64,000 bases of DNA from a virus. Shown piece after piece: positions 1-8,721 of the stretch. The notes beneath the pieces were generated by a model, which had not been told where the DNA came from, did no database searches, and saw only the letters and a program-made list of their open reading frames with translations. Both the position numbers and the translations under genes were made by a program. The stretch covers positions 1 to 64,000 of the IMG/VR virus record IMGVR_UViG_3300037567_000704. One strand, 5' to 3'. Within the stretch, counting starts at the first letter, position 1. Each line of letters begins with the position of its first letter.

Positions 1-896
1 CTCCGTTCAGATGGCATGAAGAGCCAAATCTGGCATTGACTCCTAGACGCTATTTCCCATTTCACCCTCATGATGACGTTCAGAGGGTTGTTGATTACAA
101 TGGAGGGTTGTATCAGAGGATTCTATCTAGCGGGGCCACTAAGATGCTCTATGTCTTACCAGAACCAGATGGAAGTAGATTGGTTTGGCGAGATAGGTCT
201 GGGGGAATCACCTCTGGTGGTATAGCGCCAAACGACGAATGGCTTCCTAAAGGGCCGATAATCCTAGAAACGGCATCGAAGGATGGAGTCATACACGTGT
301 ATGATGTCATTATGCCGCGATATCCAGATTACACTCTAGAAGAGCGATTGACTGTATTTTCCGAGCATATTGCTGATTTCCCAGATGCCCCTTTGATAGT
401 CCACCAGCCGTCAACGATAGACAAAATGTCAGAACTTATCTCCACATTGGAATCTGATGCTCTTCTCAGATTTCCCAGCACGGCAGCCTTCGACCCATTC
501 AAATCAGGCGGCTTTGTGTTGATGACTTCACAAGCAAAGGCAATACTGCGACTACATTCAATCAGAAAAGTCACTGGTGACAGAACCGAAATTAAGGTAT
601 CTTGCTTGGATGGGTTTGATGACTTCATTCCTGTGGTAATGGCTGAAGTCACTGGTGACACTCAAAACCACTTACACCAGACGGTGTCGAGAATGACATC
701 TTTAACACCTGATGAACAATGGCAGGAAATAGAGTCTGAAATCGTTATCCCTCTCTCCATGATAGTTCCCTCTATGACACTCCCCTTCGCAATTGGGGAT
801 ATCATTCAAGATGCGTATGTATTGGAAGTGCGAGAGGACTTGGGTATCAGCGATATCACCCAATATGTGGATTTACTGCACAGAAGTGATGATTGA
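1..896 (+). CDS. Partial protein with a degenerate ATP-ligase-like nucleotidyltransferase domain
   Basis: The reading frame is open to the left edge, so the true start is outside the window; the first internal start is a TTG at 36. Numbered from that TTG, residues 42-48 read PEPDGSR, followed by a beta-strand-like LVWRD. This resembles motif I of ATP-dependent ligases (KxDGxR), but with Glu43 where the nucleophilic Lys should be. ILETAS near residue 76 and HVYDVI then TLEERL downstream look like motifs III/IIIa, and GGFVLM near residue 156 like motif IV, all degenerate. The same pattern occurs in the large protein at 60309-64000. Without the lysine it should not form the ligase-AMP intermediate. 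It may be a structural or nucleic-acid-binding relic. The ligase relation is my inference from motif order; the protein could also be an unrelated fold. Confidence 0.5.
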   Translation, partial: PFRWHEEPNLALTPRRYFPFHPHDDVQRVVDYNGGLYQRILSSGATKMLYVLPEPDGSRLVWRDRSGGITSGGIAPNDEWLPKGPIILETASKDGVIHVYDVIMPRYPDYTLEERLTVFSEHIADFPDAPLIVHQPSTIDKMSELISTLESDALLRFPSTAAFDPFKSGGFVLMTSQAKAILRLHSIRKVTGDRTEIKVSCLDGFDDFIPVVMAEVTGDTQNHLHQTVSRMTSLTPDEQWQEIESEIVIPLSMIVPSMTLPFAIGDIIQDAYVLEVREDLGISDITQYVDLLHRSDD

Positions 897-1018
897 TGGA
901 TATTTTTTCTTTAGGAATTGGGTTTTTGTGCTCAGACCTTAAGTTTCATGTTTCTGTGCAAAAAAGCACTACTGCGGCTTGTGGGTATCGAATAAATCGT
1001 TTCATTAGATGGCGTTCT

Positions 1019-1026
1019 CTTATAAA
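1019..1026 (+). promoter_or_regulatory. Candidate archaeal TATA box (TTATAAAG)
   Basis: TTATAAAG lies about 26-33 bp before the ATG at 1052, the distance expected for an archaeal TATA box driving a leaderless or short-leader mRNA. It sits in 897-1051, a T-rich stretch of about 155 bp that is the longest likely non-coding gap seen. A weak GTGC-A6-GCAC hairpin is at 956-969. No clear BRE element was identified. Confidence 0.35.
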
Positions 1027-1051
1027 GCAACAACAAAAATCCCCAAATAAC

Positions 1052-1297
1052 ATGTTTTCTGTTTTAGATGATGTTTTGGGAAAGTTCGATTTACCCTTAC
1101 AGCAGAAGTATCATGACGGTGGGAATGTGATGAAGTTCATGGATTTCATAGAAGACATAGGCCTCGATAAATACCTATCCGACCATGATGGCTATCTATT
1201 GATGAAATGGATATTGGATAACCCACCTCCGAACAACTTTGAAGAATTCGTAGAGTGGGCAAAGGAGTTTGAGGCAAGTGCATATAAAGGCACATAA
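1052..1297 (+). CDS. Small acidic protein of unknown function
   Basis: 81 residues, rich in Asp/Glu and aromatic residues, probably all helical (DVLGKFDLPLQQKY, FEEFVEWAKEFEAS). I do not recognise a family. The frame is open upstream to an ATG at 896 that overlaps the stop of the preceding gene. I prefer 1052 because the 897-1051 stretch is T-rich, encodes a Cys/Phe-rich segment unlike its neighbours, and contains a TATA-like element at the right distance. It ends eight bases before the RFC gene and so is probably co-transcribed with the replication genes. Confidence 0.55.
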   Translation: MFSVLDDVLGKFDLPLQQKYHDGGNVMKFMDFIEDIGLDKYLSDHDGYLLMKWILDNPPPNNFEEFVEWAKEFEASAYKGT

Positions 1298-1305
1298 CAA
1301 GTAGT

Positions 1306-2307
1306 ATGATGTTCAGGGCTTGGAATGCTGTTGGGAGACCCTCAGAAATACACGAAATCGTGGGTCAGAAGAATTTCACCGATGATGCTAAGGAGTGGAT
1401 TGAGAACGCCTCTTATCCAGAAGCCTTGCTCTTCGTAGGCCCATCGGGAATTGGAAAGACCTCAGCAGCACGAGTCATTGGGATGAAGATGCTTGGTAAA
1501 CACGGTTACGACACCGATTTCTATGAATGCAATGCAAGTGACGATAGAGGGATTGATTTTGTCAGAGTATTCCTCAAACAAGCAGCGACAACAGCACCTT
1601 ATCAGGGTGATAGGAAAGTCATCCTTCTTGATGAAGCAGACGGATTGACTCCTGCGGCTCAAGATGCAGTGAGACAGATAATAGAGAACAACACTGGGAA
1701 TTGTCTCTTCATCTTCACTGCTAATGAGGGAAGTAAAATCCGACCTGCCATAAAGAGTCGATGTGTAGTCTATCAATTCAAACCGATTAACCCCGATGAA
1801 GGTAGTAAACACCTATTCAATGTGTGTGAAAAGGTAGGAGTGCCAAACAGCATATGTGTAAGTTGGAGCAAAGACTTCCCAAGACTCATTCGTTCAATGA
1901 ACGGTGACCTTCGTGCGTGCGTAAACATGTTAGAAGCCCTATCGCCGTATGAAGACTCACTCCACAAGAAGATTGGAGACATGGGTGATATTAGCAAAGC
2001 GGCCATAAGTGCCATGGCTAATGACTTCTTGAATATGAGAGTCCTATTCCACGACTCGATTGACCGAGGAAGAGACAAAGCGTTTGTCATGAGAAGTTTC
2101 TATCAGAACATCTCTACCTTCTTCAATTTCGATTCTGATGATTATACCACTTCTGATGATTATGATTTCTCTTCCGGCGATGAAAAGGTGTGGTCAATCA
2201 TGCGCGTTTATGGCGACATGATGAGAAACATTCATGAATGGCCGGACAGCGATTACGCATTCCTCGACTACTTCGTATCGAAGTTAGAAGGAGAGTTGAA
2301 ACAATGA
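1306..2307 (+). CDS. rfcS: Replication factor C small subunit (clamp loader ATPase)
   Basis: AAA+ ATPase that would open and load the sliding clamp on primed DNA. Visible motifs are an N-terminal RFC-type start with IVGQ (18-21), Walker A GPSGIGKT (45-52), NASDDRG (76-82), Walker B LLDEAD (107-112), sensor-like FTAN (137-140) and the SRC arginine-finger motif (151-153). The length of 333 residues fits archaeal RfcS (about 320-330). No RFC large subunit is encoded in the window, so the viral subunit either works alone or joins the host large subunit. The matching clamp candidate is at 5206. Two adjacent ATG codons (1306, 1309) are possible starts. TATAAAGG at 1283-1290 could be an extra promoter, but it sits slightly too close. 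Confidence 0.93.
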   Translation: MMFRAWNAVGRPSEIHEIVGQKNFTDDAKEWIENASYPEALLFVGPSGIGKTSAARVIGMKMLGKHGYDTDFYECNASDDRGIDFVRVFLKQAATTAPYQGDRKVILLDEADGLTPAAQDAVRQIIENNTGNCLFIFTANEGSKIRPAIKSRCVVYQFKPINPDEGSKHLFNVCEKVGVPNSICVSWSKDFPRLIRSMNGDLRACVNMLEALSPYEDSLHKKIGDMGDISKAAISAMANDFLNMRVLFHDSIDRGRDKAFVMRSFYQNISTFFNFDSDDYTTSDDYDFSSGDEKVWSIMRVYGDMMRNIHEWPDSDYAFLDYFVSKLEGELKQ

Positions 2308-3617
2308 CAGAAGAATATGATTATGAAAAGAGCGATGAGAATGAAAGCCTACCGTCTGGTGTCCAAGAGCGTTTGGAAAAGCACGCAGAAAGAACCGGCG
2401 ACAAGATTGGTGAAGTGATTGCACACTTCTTGGGCTTCATTTTGAATGAACACAGTTGTGACAACTGGCGAGTTGAAGATGAAGACCTCTTGATTGACTG
2501 GGCTGAACAATGTTTCGTTCAATTAAGGAGAGGCACAGTAGGAGGGGGCTCTAACACAGTCACCTTCGTTGGCTGCTTCGTTGGTGTTGATGCAAACAAG
2601 AGAGACAGGAGAGCGGGCATGGTCAATAGGGCCACACGTGAGTTCATCATGGATGCTAAGGCAGCAGTAGATAGTGGTCGAGTAGGTATCTATGAGAAGA
2701 ACGATAGTTTCTGGAGCATCAAGGCTCAGAATGGTATGATTGAGACGAACGAACCTACCGAAGACACTCCCATTATGGGATTCAAAGTGGATAATAGATA
2801 TGTCTGTCTGATGGGTATGACTACAGGCAGACCGATGATGCCATCTCTGATGGGTAGGAATTACTATTTCGTAGGTAATGAGAAGAGCGAGTTCGACAAA
2901 GCCATTCAACTATGGCGAATAGATTCGCTAGGAGATGGTGTAGACCTTCAAGTGAAGATAGGAGTGCCCTGCAAAATTACAGTCAGACCTCCTAATCCAG
3001 AAGCAGCAGAAGGATGGAAGGATGTTCTTGGAACCAACAAGGGTTTCGAAAACAGCATCCAATACACAGACGATTTCGTAAGTGAGGAAGACAGGAAATT
3101 CCTTCATCCTCACAAGTTCTTAGCGACCGCAGATTTCCATGACCTGTATGTTTCCCTTGAGAGTCTAGGAGACGCATACAATGAGAGGCACAGGACATTC
3201 GAGATAAACGGAGAGGAAGGCAAGTCTGGTCCAGTAGTCATAACCAAGGGAACTGTTAGCAGACTCTCAACAGAAGGAAGAGAGAGTCCCTATGATGAGA
3301 CAGGAAGGAACTTCATGTTCAGTCTCTCTAATGTGGCTCTCCAAAGTATGTTCGGACAAGGAAGACGAGCAGAAGTCACCTGTTGGGTGAGTGGTGCTTG
3401 CTTCGACAACTCTAACCCGTTCATTTCAAGAAACGGAGACGAAGAGATAGAGTGGGCCGAGAAATCTACTATCCTTGTGATAGGGAGAGTAGCAATGAGT
3501 ATCGTTGATGGAGAGGAAGTCCCAAAGATAAATGTCTTCGGTGTCTATGCTGACCCAAGGAGAATCCGAAGGAGAACAAAGGGTGGAAACACAAACATTT
3601 CACAATTCATAAAATGA
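2304..3617 (+). CDS. Putative RPA-like single-stranded-DNA-binding protein
   Basis: 437 residues from an ATG that overlaps the rfcS stop (ATGA); the frame extends upstream, but that part is a shadow of rfcS. The N-terminus is acidic and helical. The remainder is rich in beta strands with several stretches that look like OB-fold barrels (NTVTFVGCFVGVD, VDLQVKIGVPCKITVRPP, RRAEVTCWVSGACF, KSTILVIGRVAM). The C-terminus is basic (DPRRIRRRTKGG). An OB-fold replication protein between clamp loader and clamp would fit an RPA role in coating single-stranded DNA. No zinc-finger cysteines are evident. This is fold-level inference, and a structure prediction would decide it. Confidence 0.5.
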   Translation: MTEEYDYEKSDENESLPSGVQERLEKHAERTGDKIGEVIAHFLGFILNEHSCDNWRVEDEDLLIDWAEQCFVQLRRGTVGGGSNTVTFVGCFVGVDANKRDRRAGMVNRATREFIMDAKAAVDSGRVGIYEKNDSFWSIKAQNGMIETNEPTEDTPIMGFKVDNRYVCLMGMTTGRPMMPSLMGRNYYFVGNEKSEFDKAIQLWRIDSLGDGVDLQVKIGVPCKITVRPPNPEAAEGWKDVLGTNKGFENSIQYTDDFVSEEDRKFLHPHKFLATADFHDLYVSLESLGDAYNERHRTFEINGEEGKSGPVVITKGTVSRLSTEGRESPYDETGRNFMFSLSNVALQSMFGQGRRAEVTCWVSGACFDNSNPFISRNGDEEIEWAEKSTILVIGRVAMSIVDGEEVPKINVFGVYADPRRIRRRTKGGNTNISQFIK

Positions 3618-3626
3618 GGTGATACA

Positions 3627-3890
3627 ATGGTAAGAAAAACAATAAGCGAAATGGAAAAAATAACATTGAAATTAGAGACGGAGAATATAGAGTTGAGGGG
3701 GAACTATGAAACTCTGTTGGAACAGGCACAACAACTACAGGGCTTGGCTACCAACAGACTGGTGTTCATTCGTCTCTTGGAAGGGTTTGCTAACGAAGTG
3801 AATCAGTCTCTTCAGAAACTGCAGAGAGATTTATTCGAACTGCAGAGAGGCGCAACGCCAGAAGAAGAGGAAGCGGTAGGTGGTGCTTGA
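3627..3890 (+). CDS. Small coiled-coil protein
   Basis: 87 residues, almost entirely heptad-like (ISEMEKITLKLETENIEL, then NEVNQSLQKLQRDLFELQ), with an acidic tail (PEEEEAVGG). The ATG follows a strong GAGGTGAT Shine-Dalgarno-like sequence 10 bp after the preceding stop. Two helices separated by a short non-heptad stretch recall prefoldin-like hairpins, and the virus carries a chaperonin, but the resemblance is not specific enough to call. It may be an oligomerisation or accessory replication factor. Confidence 0.6.
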   Translation: MVRKTISEMEKITLKLETENIELRGNYETLLEQAQQLQGLATNRLVFIRLLEGFANEVNQSLQKLQRDLFELQRGATPEEEEAVGGA

Positions 3891-4189
3891 TGGGTAAGAT
3901 AAAGCAGTTCTCTACAATCTTGACTTGCAAGTGTGTCGGAAGACCCGCCGCTGCGAACATAGAGGGTAGAATTAAATGTGAAAAAATAATTCAAATACCT
4001 GTTAATGAAGAGGGAGATGGGCCCATGGCTACTTCTTCTTTTCGTTTAATCCAAAAAGAAACTCAACCGTTCCTTGAAAAAGCAGGTTGGATGAAATTAA
4101 AGACGCTTGGATATTTTCAGCGTTTGTGTCCATCCTGTTCTAAGCATGTGCTAGCAAAGAGAGCACGCGATAAGGAGACGTGGGGTTAA
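3890..4189 (+). CDS. Small putative zinc-ribbon protein
   Basis: 100 residues from an ATG overlapping the preceding stop (TGATG). It has CKC near the N-terminus, a further Cys near residue 30, and CPSC near residue 81 followed by a basic tail (KHVLAKRARDK), consistent with a metal-binding nucleic-acid protein. No family was recognised. It ends on the start of the RecA-like gene (TAATG), so the two are translationally coupled. Confidence 0.55.
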   Translation: MGKIKQFSTILTCKCVGRPAAANIEGRIKCEKIIQIPVNEEGDGPMATSSFRLIQKETQPFLEKAGWMKLKTLGYFQRLCPSCSKHVLAKRARDKETWG

Positions 4190-5205
4190 TGGCAGGTTTT
4201 GGTAAGGCCAAGGAATTGGAAGCAGGACTGAAGCCTAAGCCTAAGGCTAAGGCTAAGGCTAAGGCTAAGGCTAAGGCTAAGGCTAAGAAGAATGAGGAGG
4301 TTACTCATATAGATGTCTTCTCAGATTTGCGTGAGGAACTTAAGAGTCTGCATCAAACGAGACCGAAGACCCATCTGTTTGTTGGTGTAGCCGGTCATGA
4401 GAACAGTGGTAAGACTGCGATAATTCTCGATGCTTTCGTCAGAGATGAAGAGGCAACGAAGAATGAAGATACCTTTGATATCATAGATTTCGATGGTGGG
4501 GGCTCTGCTTCTGCTTCGGCATTCTACCCAGATAACGAGCGCATCAGATGCTGGGAACCTTGGGTCATGCAGAAGAACGACAGGACCGCATATGATTACC
4601 CAGAAACTCACAATCGTGTGATGAAGATACTCCAGTTCGCTCAACAGAGAGCGAGAGAACAGAACGAATCAGACTATGAAGGACCAAGATTGTGGGGCAT
4701 TCTCGTAACAGGCGTAGACCTATGGGACTCTGTCTGTGTGAACAACATGAGAATTGTAGACCTCAATCTCGCTAAGGACGGTATTGAAGCAGCAGACTGG
4801 AATAAGAAGGTAGGCCACCAATGGGATTGGGCTATCAGAAAGACAAGGTTCCATCAGATGACTGCGATTTGTCGTGGGCTTGTCAAGTTAGGAGTTCGTG
4901 TGTTCTGGGAAACACATTTGAGACTCACCAACTACTCATGGGGGAAGAACGAAGAGACCGCACAGTGGCGACCTGATTGGGAGAAGTCAAGCAACAACTA
5001 TGTCTTCCAGATTATTCTCTGTGAGAGGAAGGACTCCTATGATGAAGAATCTGGAGACATCGTGAAGAGCGAATTTACTGCAACATTCGATAAGTGTAAG
5101 ACCAATGCAACCTTGCAAGGACAGAAGAGAACCATCCTCGTAACCGAAGTTGGGAAGCCTCCTGTTTGGATAGGACTTCCAGAATTATCTGATGGAAGTC
5201 TATGA
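4189..5205 (+). CDS. RecA/RadA-superfamily P-loop ATPase (Sak4-like candidate)
   Basis: 338 residues from the ATG at 4189. The N-terminus has a tract of alternating Lys and Ala/Pro (KP/KA repeats), probably a flexible basic arm. The ATPase core has a Walker A-like GHENSGKTA, IIDFDGG in the position of the catalytic-acid strand, a Walker B-like hydrophobic strand with Asp (ILVTGVDLWDS) and a late FWETHLR strand. The pattern fits the single-domain RecA/RadA-like ATPases of phages (Sak4 / AAA_24 group), which act in single-strand annealing and recombination-dependent replication, often next to an SSB. Its place between the RPA-like and clamp genes supports a replication/recombination role. Assignment within the superfamily is tentative. 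Confidence 0.65.
   Translation: MAGFGKAKELEAGLKPKPKAKAKAKAKAKAKAKKNEEVTHIDVFSDLREELKSLHQTRPKTHLFVGVAGHENSGKTAIILDAFVRDEEATKNEDTFDIIDFDGGGSASASAFYPDNERIRCWEPWVMQKNDRTAYDYPETHNRVMKILQFAQQRAREQNESDYEGPRLWGILVTGVDLWDSVCVNNMRIVDLNLAKDGIEAADWNKKVGHQWDWAIRKTRFHQMTAICRGLVKLGVRVFWETHLRLTNYSWGKNEETAQWRPDWEKSSNNYVFQIILCERKDSYDEESGDIVKSEFTATFDKCKTNATLQGQKRTILVTEVGKPPVWIGLPELSDGSL
4231..4284 (+). repeat. Hexanucleotide repeat encoding Lys-Pro/Lys-Ala tract
   Basis: Nine tandem hexamers, two AAGCCT then seven AAGGCT, lie inside the N-terminus of the RecA-like gene. They keep the frame and encode a lysine-rich arm. Copy number could vary by slippage without breaking the gene. Confidence 0.9.
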
Positions 5206-5955
5206 ATGACAGACTTCGTGGTGGGCCGAAACGAGGCAATAGCCTTCCTGTCCTCCTTCGGTGAACACACAGAAGATTTGTTGGTGAATGTGCACGACGG
5301 ACGACTTACTGGAACGGTGGGTTTCGACACCTTCTACTTCCGTAAACAAATAGTCATACCTCCTAACCAGATAAGCAAGGAAGGAGAGATTGGCCTCTCT
5401 GATTTGAAGAAGGTAATACAGTTCTGTAAGAAGAGCAAAGCCGATGGGGTCAGATTCTTTCAACAAGAACTAGGGAAGCAACTCACAATCAAATGTGGAG
5501 GTATGACTCTCAAAGTTCCTACCATGAAGGTGATGAACAGCCATGCTAAGGTTCCAGCAATCGAGAAGATAATTATGAAGACCGAAGAGAACATGTTCAC
5601 CTACTACAAAGAGACTCAACTAGAGGGACATGGTATCATAGATGTCTCTCAATTGAGAGCAGTATCTGGTTTCAAAAATTTCTTCACTTATCCTAATTTC
5701 CTCTTATCTCTACACCCAGAAGAAGGAGAGTTCTTCATTAAAGCAGGAAAGCGAGGCACTATGCAACTCACAATTGATACCGTATTGCTTGACGCAGAAG
5801 GACCTAACAAGAGGATAGAGAGCAAGTTCGGTAAGTGGTTGATGGAATGCTCTGGACTGTTAGATGAAGGAACGGCTTGGGTCCACATGGGTGAGAATAC
5901 CTTCCTTTTCCTAACGCAAGAGAATAACGTATTAGTGGTAAAGAATGAGGCTTAG
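5206..5955 (+). CDS. pcn: PCNA-like DNA sliding clamp
   Basis: 249 residues, the usual PCNA length. Two similar halves can be seen: an N-terminal domain with a central linker-like region (TLKVPTMKVMNSHAKVP) and a C-terminal domain ending in the strand pairs typical of clamps (TAWVHMGENTFLFLTQENNVLVVKNEA). It would form a ring that tethers PolB and other factors. Clamp identity rests on length, the two-domain beta-rich pattern and the position between a clamp-loader/recombinase block and DNA polymerase; sequence similarity to cellular PCNA is weak by eye. It starts one base after the preceding stop and ends two bases before polB. Confidence 0.65.
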   Translation: MTDFVVGRNEAIAFLSSFGEHTEDLLVNVHDGRLTGTVGFDTFYFRKQIVIPPNQISKEGEIGLSDLKKVIQFCKKSKADGVRFFQQELGKQLTIKCGGMTLKVPTMKVMNSHAKVPAIEKIIMKTEENMFTYYKETQLEGHGIIDVSQLRAVSGFKNFFTYPNFLLSLHPEEGEFFIKAGKRGTMQLTIDTVLLDAEGPNKRIESKFGKWLMECSGLLDEGTAWVHMGENTFLFLTQENNVLVVKNEA

Positions 5956-5957
5956 GT

Positions 5958-8336
5958 ATGATTGTAGATTGGTTTCATCCCGACTTCGATAAGAGTGAAC
6001 CACCCCACATATACGAGCGCACAAGAGGGGAGGATGGAATTCTCCATGAGAACCTCATACTACCAGAAGATGAAGGCTATGTTATGCCCTTCTGTTGGGT
6101 GAGGGAGGACATAAACCCAAGATTACAGTCAAGGGTATGTGCTGACTTCCCCCGAACCAACTTCCACTTCGATGAGCAAGCAGAAGGTATAGACGGAGTT
6201 CCTCTCATCAAGATGACAACAGTTTCACCAGATAACCTCTGGGAAATCAAAAACAGAATACCCACTTACGAAGCAGACATCAGTTACCAAGACCAATACA
6301 TCATCACAAGATACCCAGACGGAATACCAGAGTTCTTCCCAAGGATATGGTATTACGATTTAGAATGGGACGTTAAGGAAGGCTTCACCACAGTCATGGC
6401 TGTAGTTGATACCTATGAAGAACATCCTGTCGTCTTCGCATGGAGGGAAGGGCAGGAAGACACTATAGAATGGATAGACAGGTATGACGGCTATCTCCTG
6501 CACCTGTATGGTAGTGAAATGGAGATGCATGAAGGCTTCCTGCGATACCTAGACAAATGCAACCCTGACATCCTAGTCGCGCATGCAGGTAACTGGGCTG
6601 ACTTACCTCACTTGGTCAGAAGACTGGATAATCATCACAGACTGAGCCCATTACTCTACATGACTCCACTTAGAGAAGGAGGAAAAGACTTCTATGATGA
6701 TGTAGCACAACCCATACGAGGCAGACTTGTCTACGACAGTGCGGCTAGAGGGATGACTGGTAGTGGTTTCGAATCCATCTGGCAGAAGTCTGGCAAAGGA
6801 CAGATGTCCAGTAGAAAACTCAATTGGATTGCAAATGAATTAGAATTGGGAGAAAAACTGACCAATCGTATAAAGGGTATGACCGTCTTCAATGGGTGGG
6901 GAGAATACTTTGATGAGTTTGTAGATTACTGTCTCGTTGATGCCACACTACTGAGAGACATAGACCAGAAGTTGCATGCAATAGAATTCCAATTGGCAAT
7001 GCAGAAATTATGTGGTGTCTCTTTCCCAAGCACATGTAGAGTCACTCGATACTTTCGTGGTTTGATTGGTCGCCGCACATCATATAAAGCACCATCATCT
7101 AAGGCTATAATTCGAGAGGACCTCCAAGCCGCTTACATTCCAAAACCCAAAGCAGGAAGACATTCGAAAGTCGGACTCTTTGATTACGAATCACTCTACC
7201 CTAACATCATAATCAGTGACAACCTCTCTTGGGAGACCAAGCGCAGACATGCTGGGGATGGTATCAAGACCATAGGTAACGGGACACACTGGGACCAGAG
7301 TGAGCGTGGCCTTCTCCCATCCATAGTGCTTGAGATGCTAGCCTTGCGCGGGGAATACAAGACTCTCATGAAGAACGCAAAGAGCGAAGACGAGAGGCGT
7401 GGCTTCGACATGCTTCAAACGGCTACGAAGGTGGCGGTTAATGCAGTCTATGGAATGGTCGCTATGAAAAAGATAGGAGGAATGTGGTCTGACTTGGACA
7501 TAGGGAAGACCATTACTTATCGAGGGAGAGAGAGCATCAAGTTCCTCATGAGCGAGAGTGAGAAACTAGGATATACACCTCTCTATGGACACACTGATTC
7601 TGCATTCATACAGGTTCCATTCGATGAAGCACAGGCTTTGGCCGACCACCTCACTCAAGCAGCAAGAGAACAGTTAGACATGATTCATCTCAATGTCGAA
7701 CTCGAAACCTACTTTGACTACTGGACAAGCACTGAGACGAAGAACAGATATTTTGGTATCAAGACTTGGCCAAAGGAAGAGGCAGGTAAGATGAAGGTTA
7801 CAGGATTCGAACTCAAAGCAGCGAATGCTGCACCGATAAGCAAGATGGTGCAAGACGTAGCATTCAATCTCATAGGAACAGGGGCGACAGAAGAACAAGT
7901 CAATGCTGCTATCTATCCTATCATCAAAGCAGTGGAGAAAGGAGAGATATCCATCGAAGACCTAGCCCCATACGGGAGGGTCAAGAAGGCATTCTCTGAT
8001 TATCAAACGGTAGTGCCTATGGCTGCAAGAGCGGCGAAATACTACAACGATAACATGACCCCAGTAAATCCCTTCAGACAAGGAGACGGGGCTCAATGGG
8101 TGTATATCTCTAACACACCAGAGGACATGCCTAACGAGGTCGTGTTCCCTAAGAGAGCGAAGAATCTCAAAGCAAATGTGATAGCGTTCAGAGAGGCTTC
8201 GGAGATTCAAGAGTTTCCTATAGACTACGATGTAATCATCGTGAAGATGATACACAGAAAACTCGAATCAGTATACAACGCTATGGGATGGGAACTGAAG
8301 AATGCGTTAGCAGCGAGCAAGCCTGCTAGGTGGTAA
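5958..8336 (+). CDS. polB: Family B DNA polymerase with 3'-5' exonuclease domain
   Basis: 792 residues, typical of archaeal replicative PolB. Exo I is DLE (134-136) in YYDLEWD. Exo II is around HAGNWADLPHLVRR, and Exo III is YCLVDATLLRD. Polymerase motif A is DYESLYPN with D409, motif B is KVAVNAVYG (K491-G499), and motif C is YGHTDS with H545 and D547. In almost all family B polymerases motif C is YGDTDS; here the first Asp is His, while the second, which binds metal, is kept. All other catalytic residues look intact, so an active proofreading polymerase is expected. No clear C-terminal PIP box is seen. It sits directly after the clamp and before small nucleotide-metabolism genes. Confidence 0.95.
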   Translation: MIVDWFHPDFDKSEPPHIYERTRGEDGILHENLILPEDEGYVMPFCWVREDINPRLQSRVCADFPRTNFHFDEQAEGIDGVPLIKMTTVSPDNLWEIKNRIPTYEADISYQDQYIITRYPDGIPEFFPRIWYYDLEWDVKEGFTTVMAVVDTYEEHPVVFAWREGQEDTIEWIDRYDGYLLHLYGSEMEMHEGFLRYLDKCNPDILVAHAGNWADLPHLVRRLDNHHRLSPLLYMTPLREGGKDFYDDVAQPIRGRLVYDSAARGMTGSGFESIWQKSGKGQMSSRKLNWIANELELGEKLTNRIKGMTVFNGWGEYFDEFVDYCLVDATLLRDIDQKLHAIEFQLAMQKLCGVSFPSTCRVTRYFRGLIGRRTSYKAPSSKAIIREDLQAAYIPKPKAGRHSKVGLFDYESLYPNIIISDNLSWETKRRHAGDGIKTIGNGTHWDQSERGLLPSIVLEMLALRGEYKTLMKNAKSEDERRGFDMLQTATKVAVNAVYGMVAMKKIGGMWSDLDIGKTITYRGRESIKFLMSESEKLGYTPLYGHTDSAFIQVPFDEAQALADHLTQAAREQLDMIHLNVELETYFDYWTSTETKNRYFGIKTWPKEEAGKMKVTGFELKAANAAPISKMVQDVAFNLIGTGATEEQVNAAIYPIIKAVEKGEISIEDLAPYGRVKKAFSDYQTVVPMAARAAKYYNDNMTPVNPFRQGDGAQWVYISNTPEDMPNEVVFPKRAKNLKANVIAFREASEIQEFPIDYDVIIVKMIHRKLESVYNAMGWELKNALAASKPARW

Positions 8337-8341
8337 TTGAA

Positions 8342-8533
8342 ATGAGTGAAGTGGAAGATGATGTATGCAAGAAGATACAAGCGAGAGCCGTAGTAGGATT
8401 AGAAAAGTATGGTGTGACGATGGAGCGAGAGGATTTCACTCAACTTGATTGGCTCACTTATCTACAAGAAGAACTTATGGATGCTGTTGTATACCTTCAA
8501 CGATTGATACAAGACGGAGAGGACGAGATATGA
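8342..8533 (+). CDS. Small MazG-like / phage DUF550-type protein
   Basis: 63 residues from the ATG at 8342 (an in-frame GTG at 8330 lies inside polB). The pattern GLEKYGVTMER, DWLTYLQEELMDAVVYLQRLI is the one seen in short phage proteins related to all-alpha NTP pyrophosphohydrolases, where a helix carrying EExxD binds Mg. Such proteins are thought to clean or adjust nucleotide pools. The domain is short, so enzymatic activity is uncertain. Its stop overlaps the next start (ATGA). Confidence 0.6.
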   Translation: MSEVEDDVCKKIQARAVVGLEKYGVTMEREDFTQLDWLTYLQEELMDAVVYLQRLIQDGEDEI

Positions 8534-8721
8534 TGGATTACGATGCTATGACTAAAGACGAATTGATTACTGAAATAATGTTCTTGAAGGGGATTATACG
8601 AAAGGATAGGCTTCCAAGATTCAAACGGTGGTTGCAGTATGGTCATGTCACCAAGGAGAAACTCAAAGAGTACGGGGCAACCCAAGAACAAATTGACAAT
8701 TTTCCGAGGCCGATTAAATGA
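8530..8721 (+). CDS. Small helical protein of unknown function
   Basis: 63 residues from the ATG at 8530, which overlaps the preceding stop (ATGA); the frame extends upstream, but that part shadows the MazG-like gene. The sequence is basic and helical (TKDELITEIMFLKGIIRK, then RFKRWLQYGHVTKEKLKEYG) and resembles small phage helical or DNA-binding proteins without a family match. Its last codons contain the left copy of the 24-bp repeat that bounds the methyltransferase. Confidence 0.55.
   Translation: MMDYDAMTKDELITEIMFLKGIIRKDRLPRFKRWLQYGHVTKEKLKEYGATQEQIDNFPRPIK

Noticed and set aside
956-969. GTGC-A6-GCAC hairpin as a terminator
   Set aside because: The stem is only 4 bp and no T tract follows.
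896-1051. Coding extension upstream of the 1052 gene
   Set aside because: T-rich composition and an odd Cys/Phe-rich translation, with a TATA-like element inside; it remains possible but less likely.
1283-1290. TATAAAGG as promoter of rfcS
   Set aside because: It lies in the coding end of the previous gene and only about 20 bp from the ATG, slightly too close for an archaeal promoter.
2238-2303. Upstream extension of the RPA-like gene
   Set aside because: This segment is inside rfcS and Arg-rich only as a frame shadow; the ATG at 2304 overlaps the stop like other junctions.
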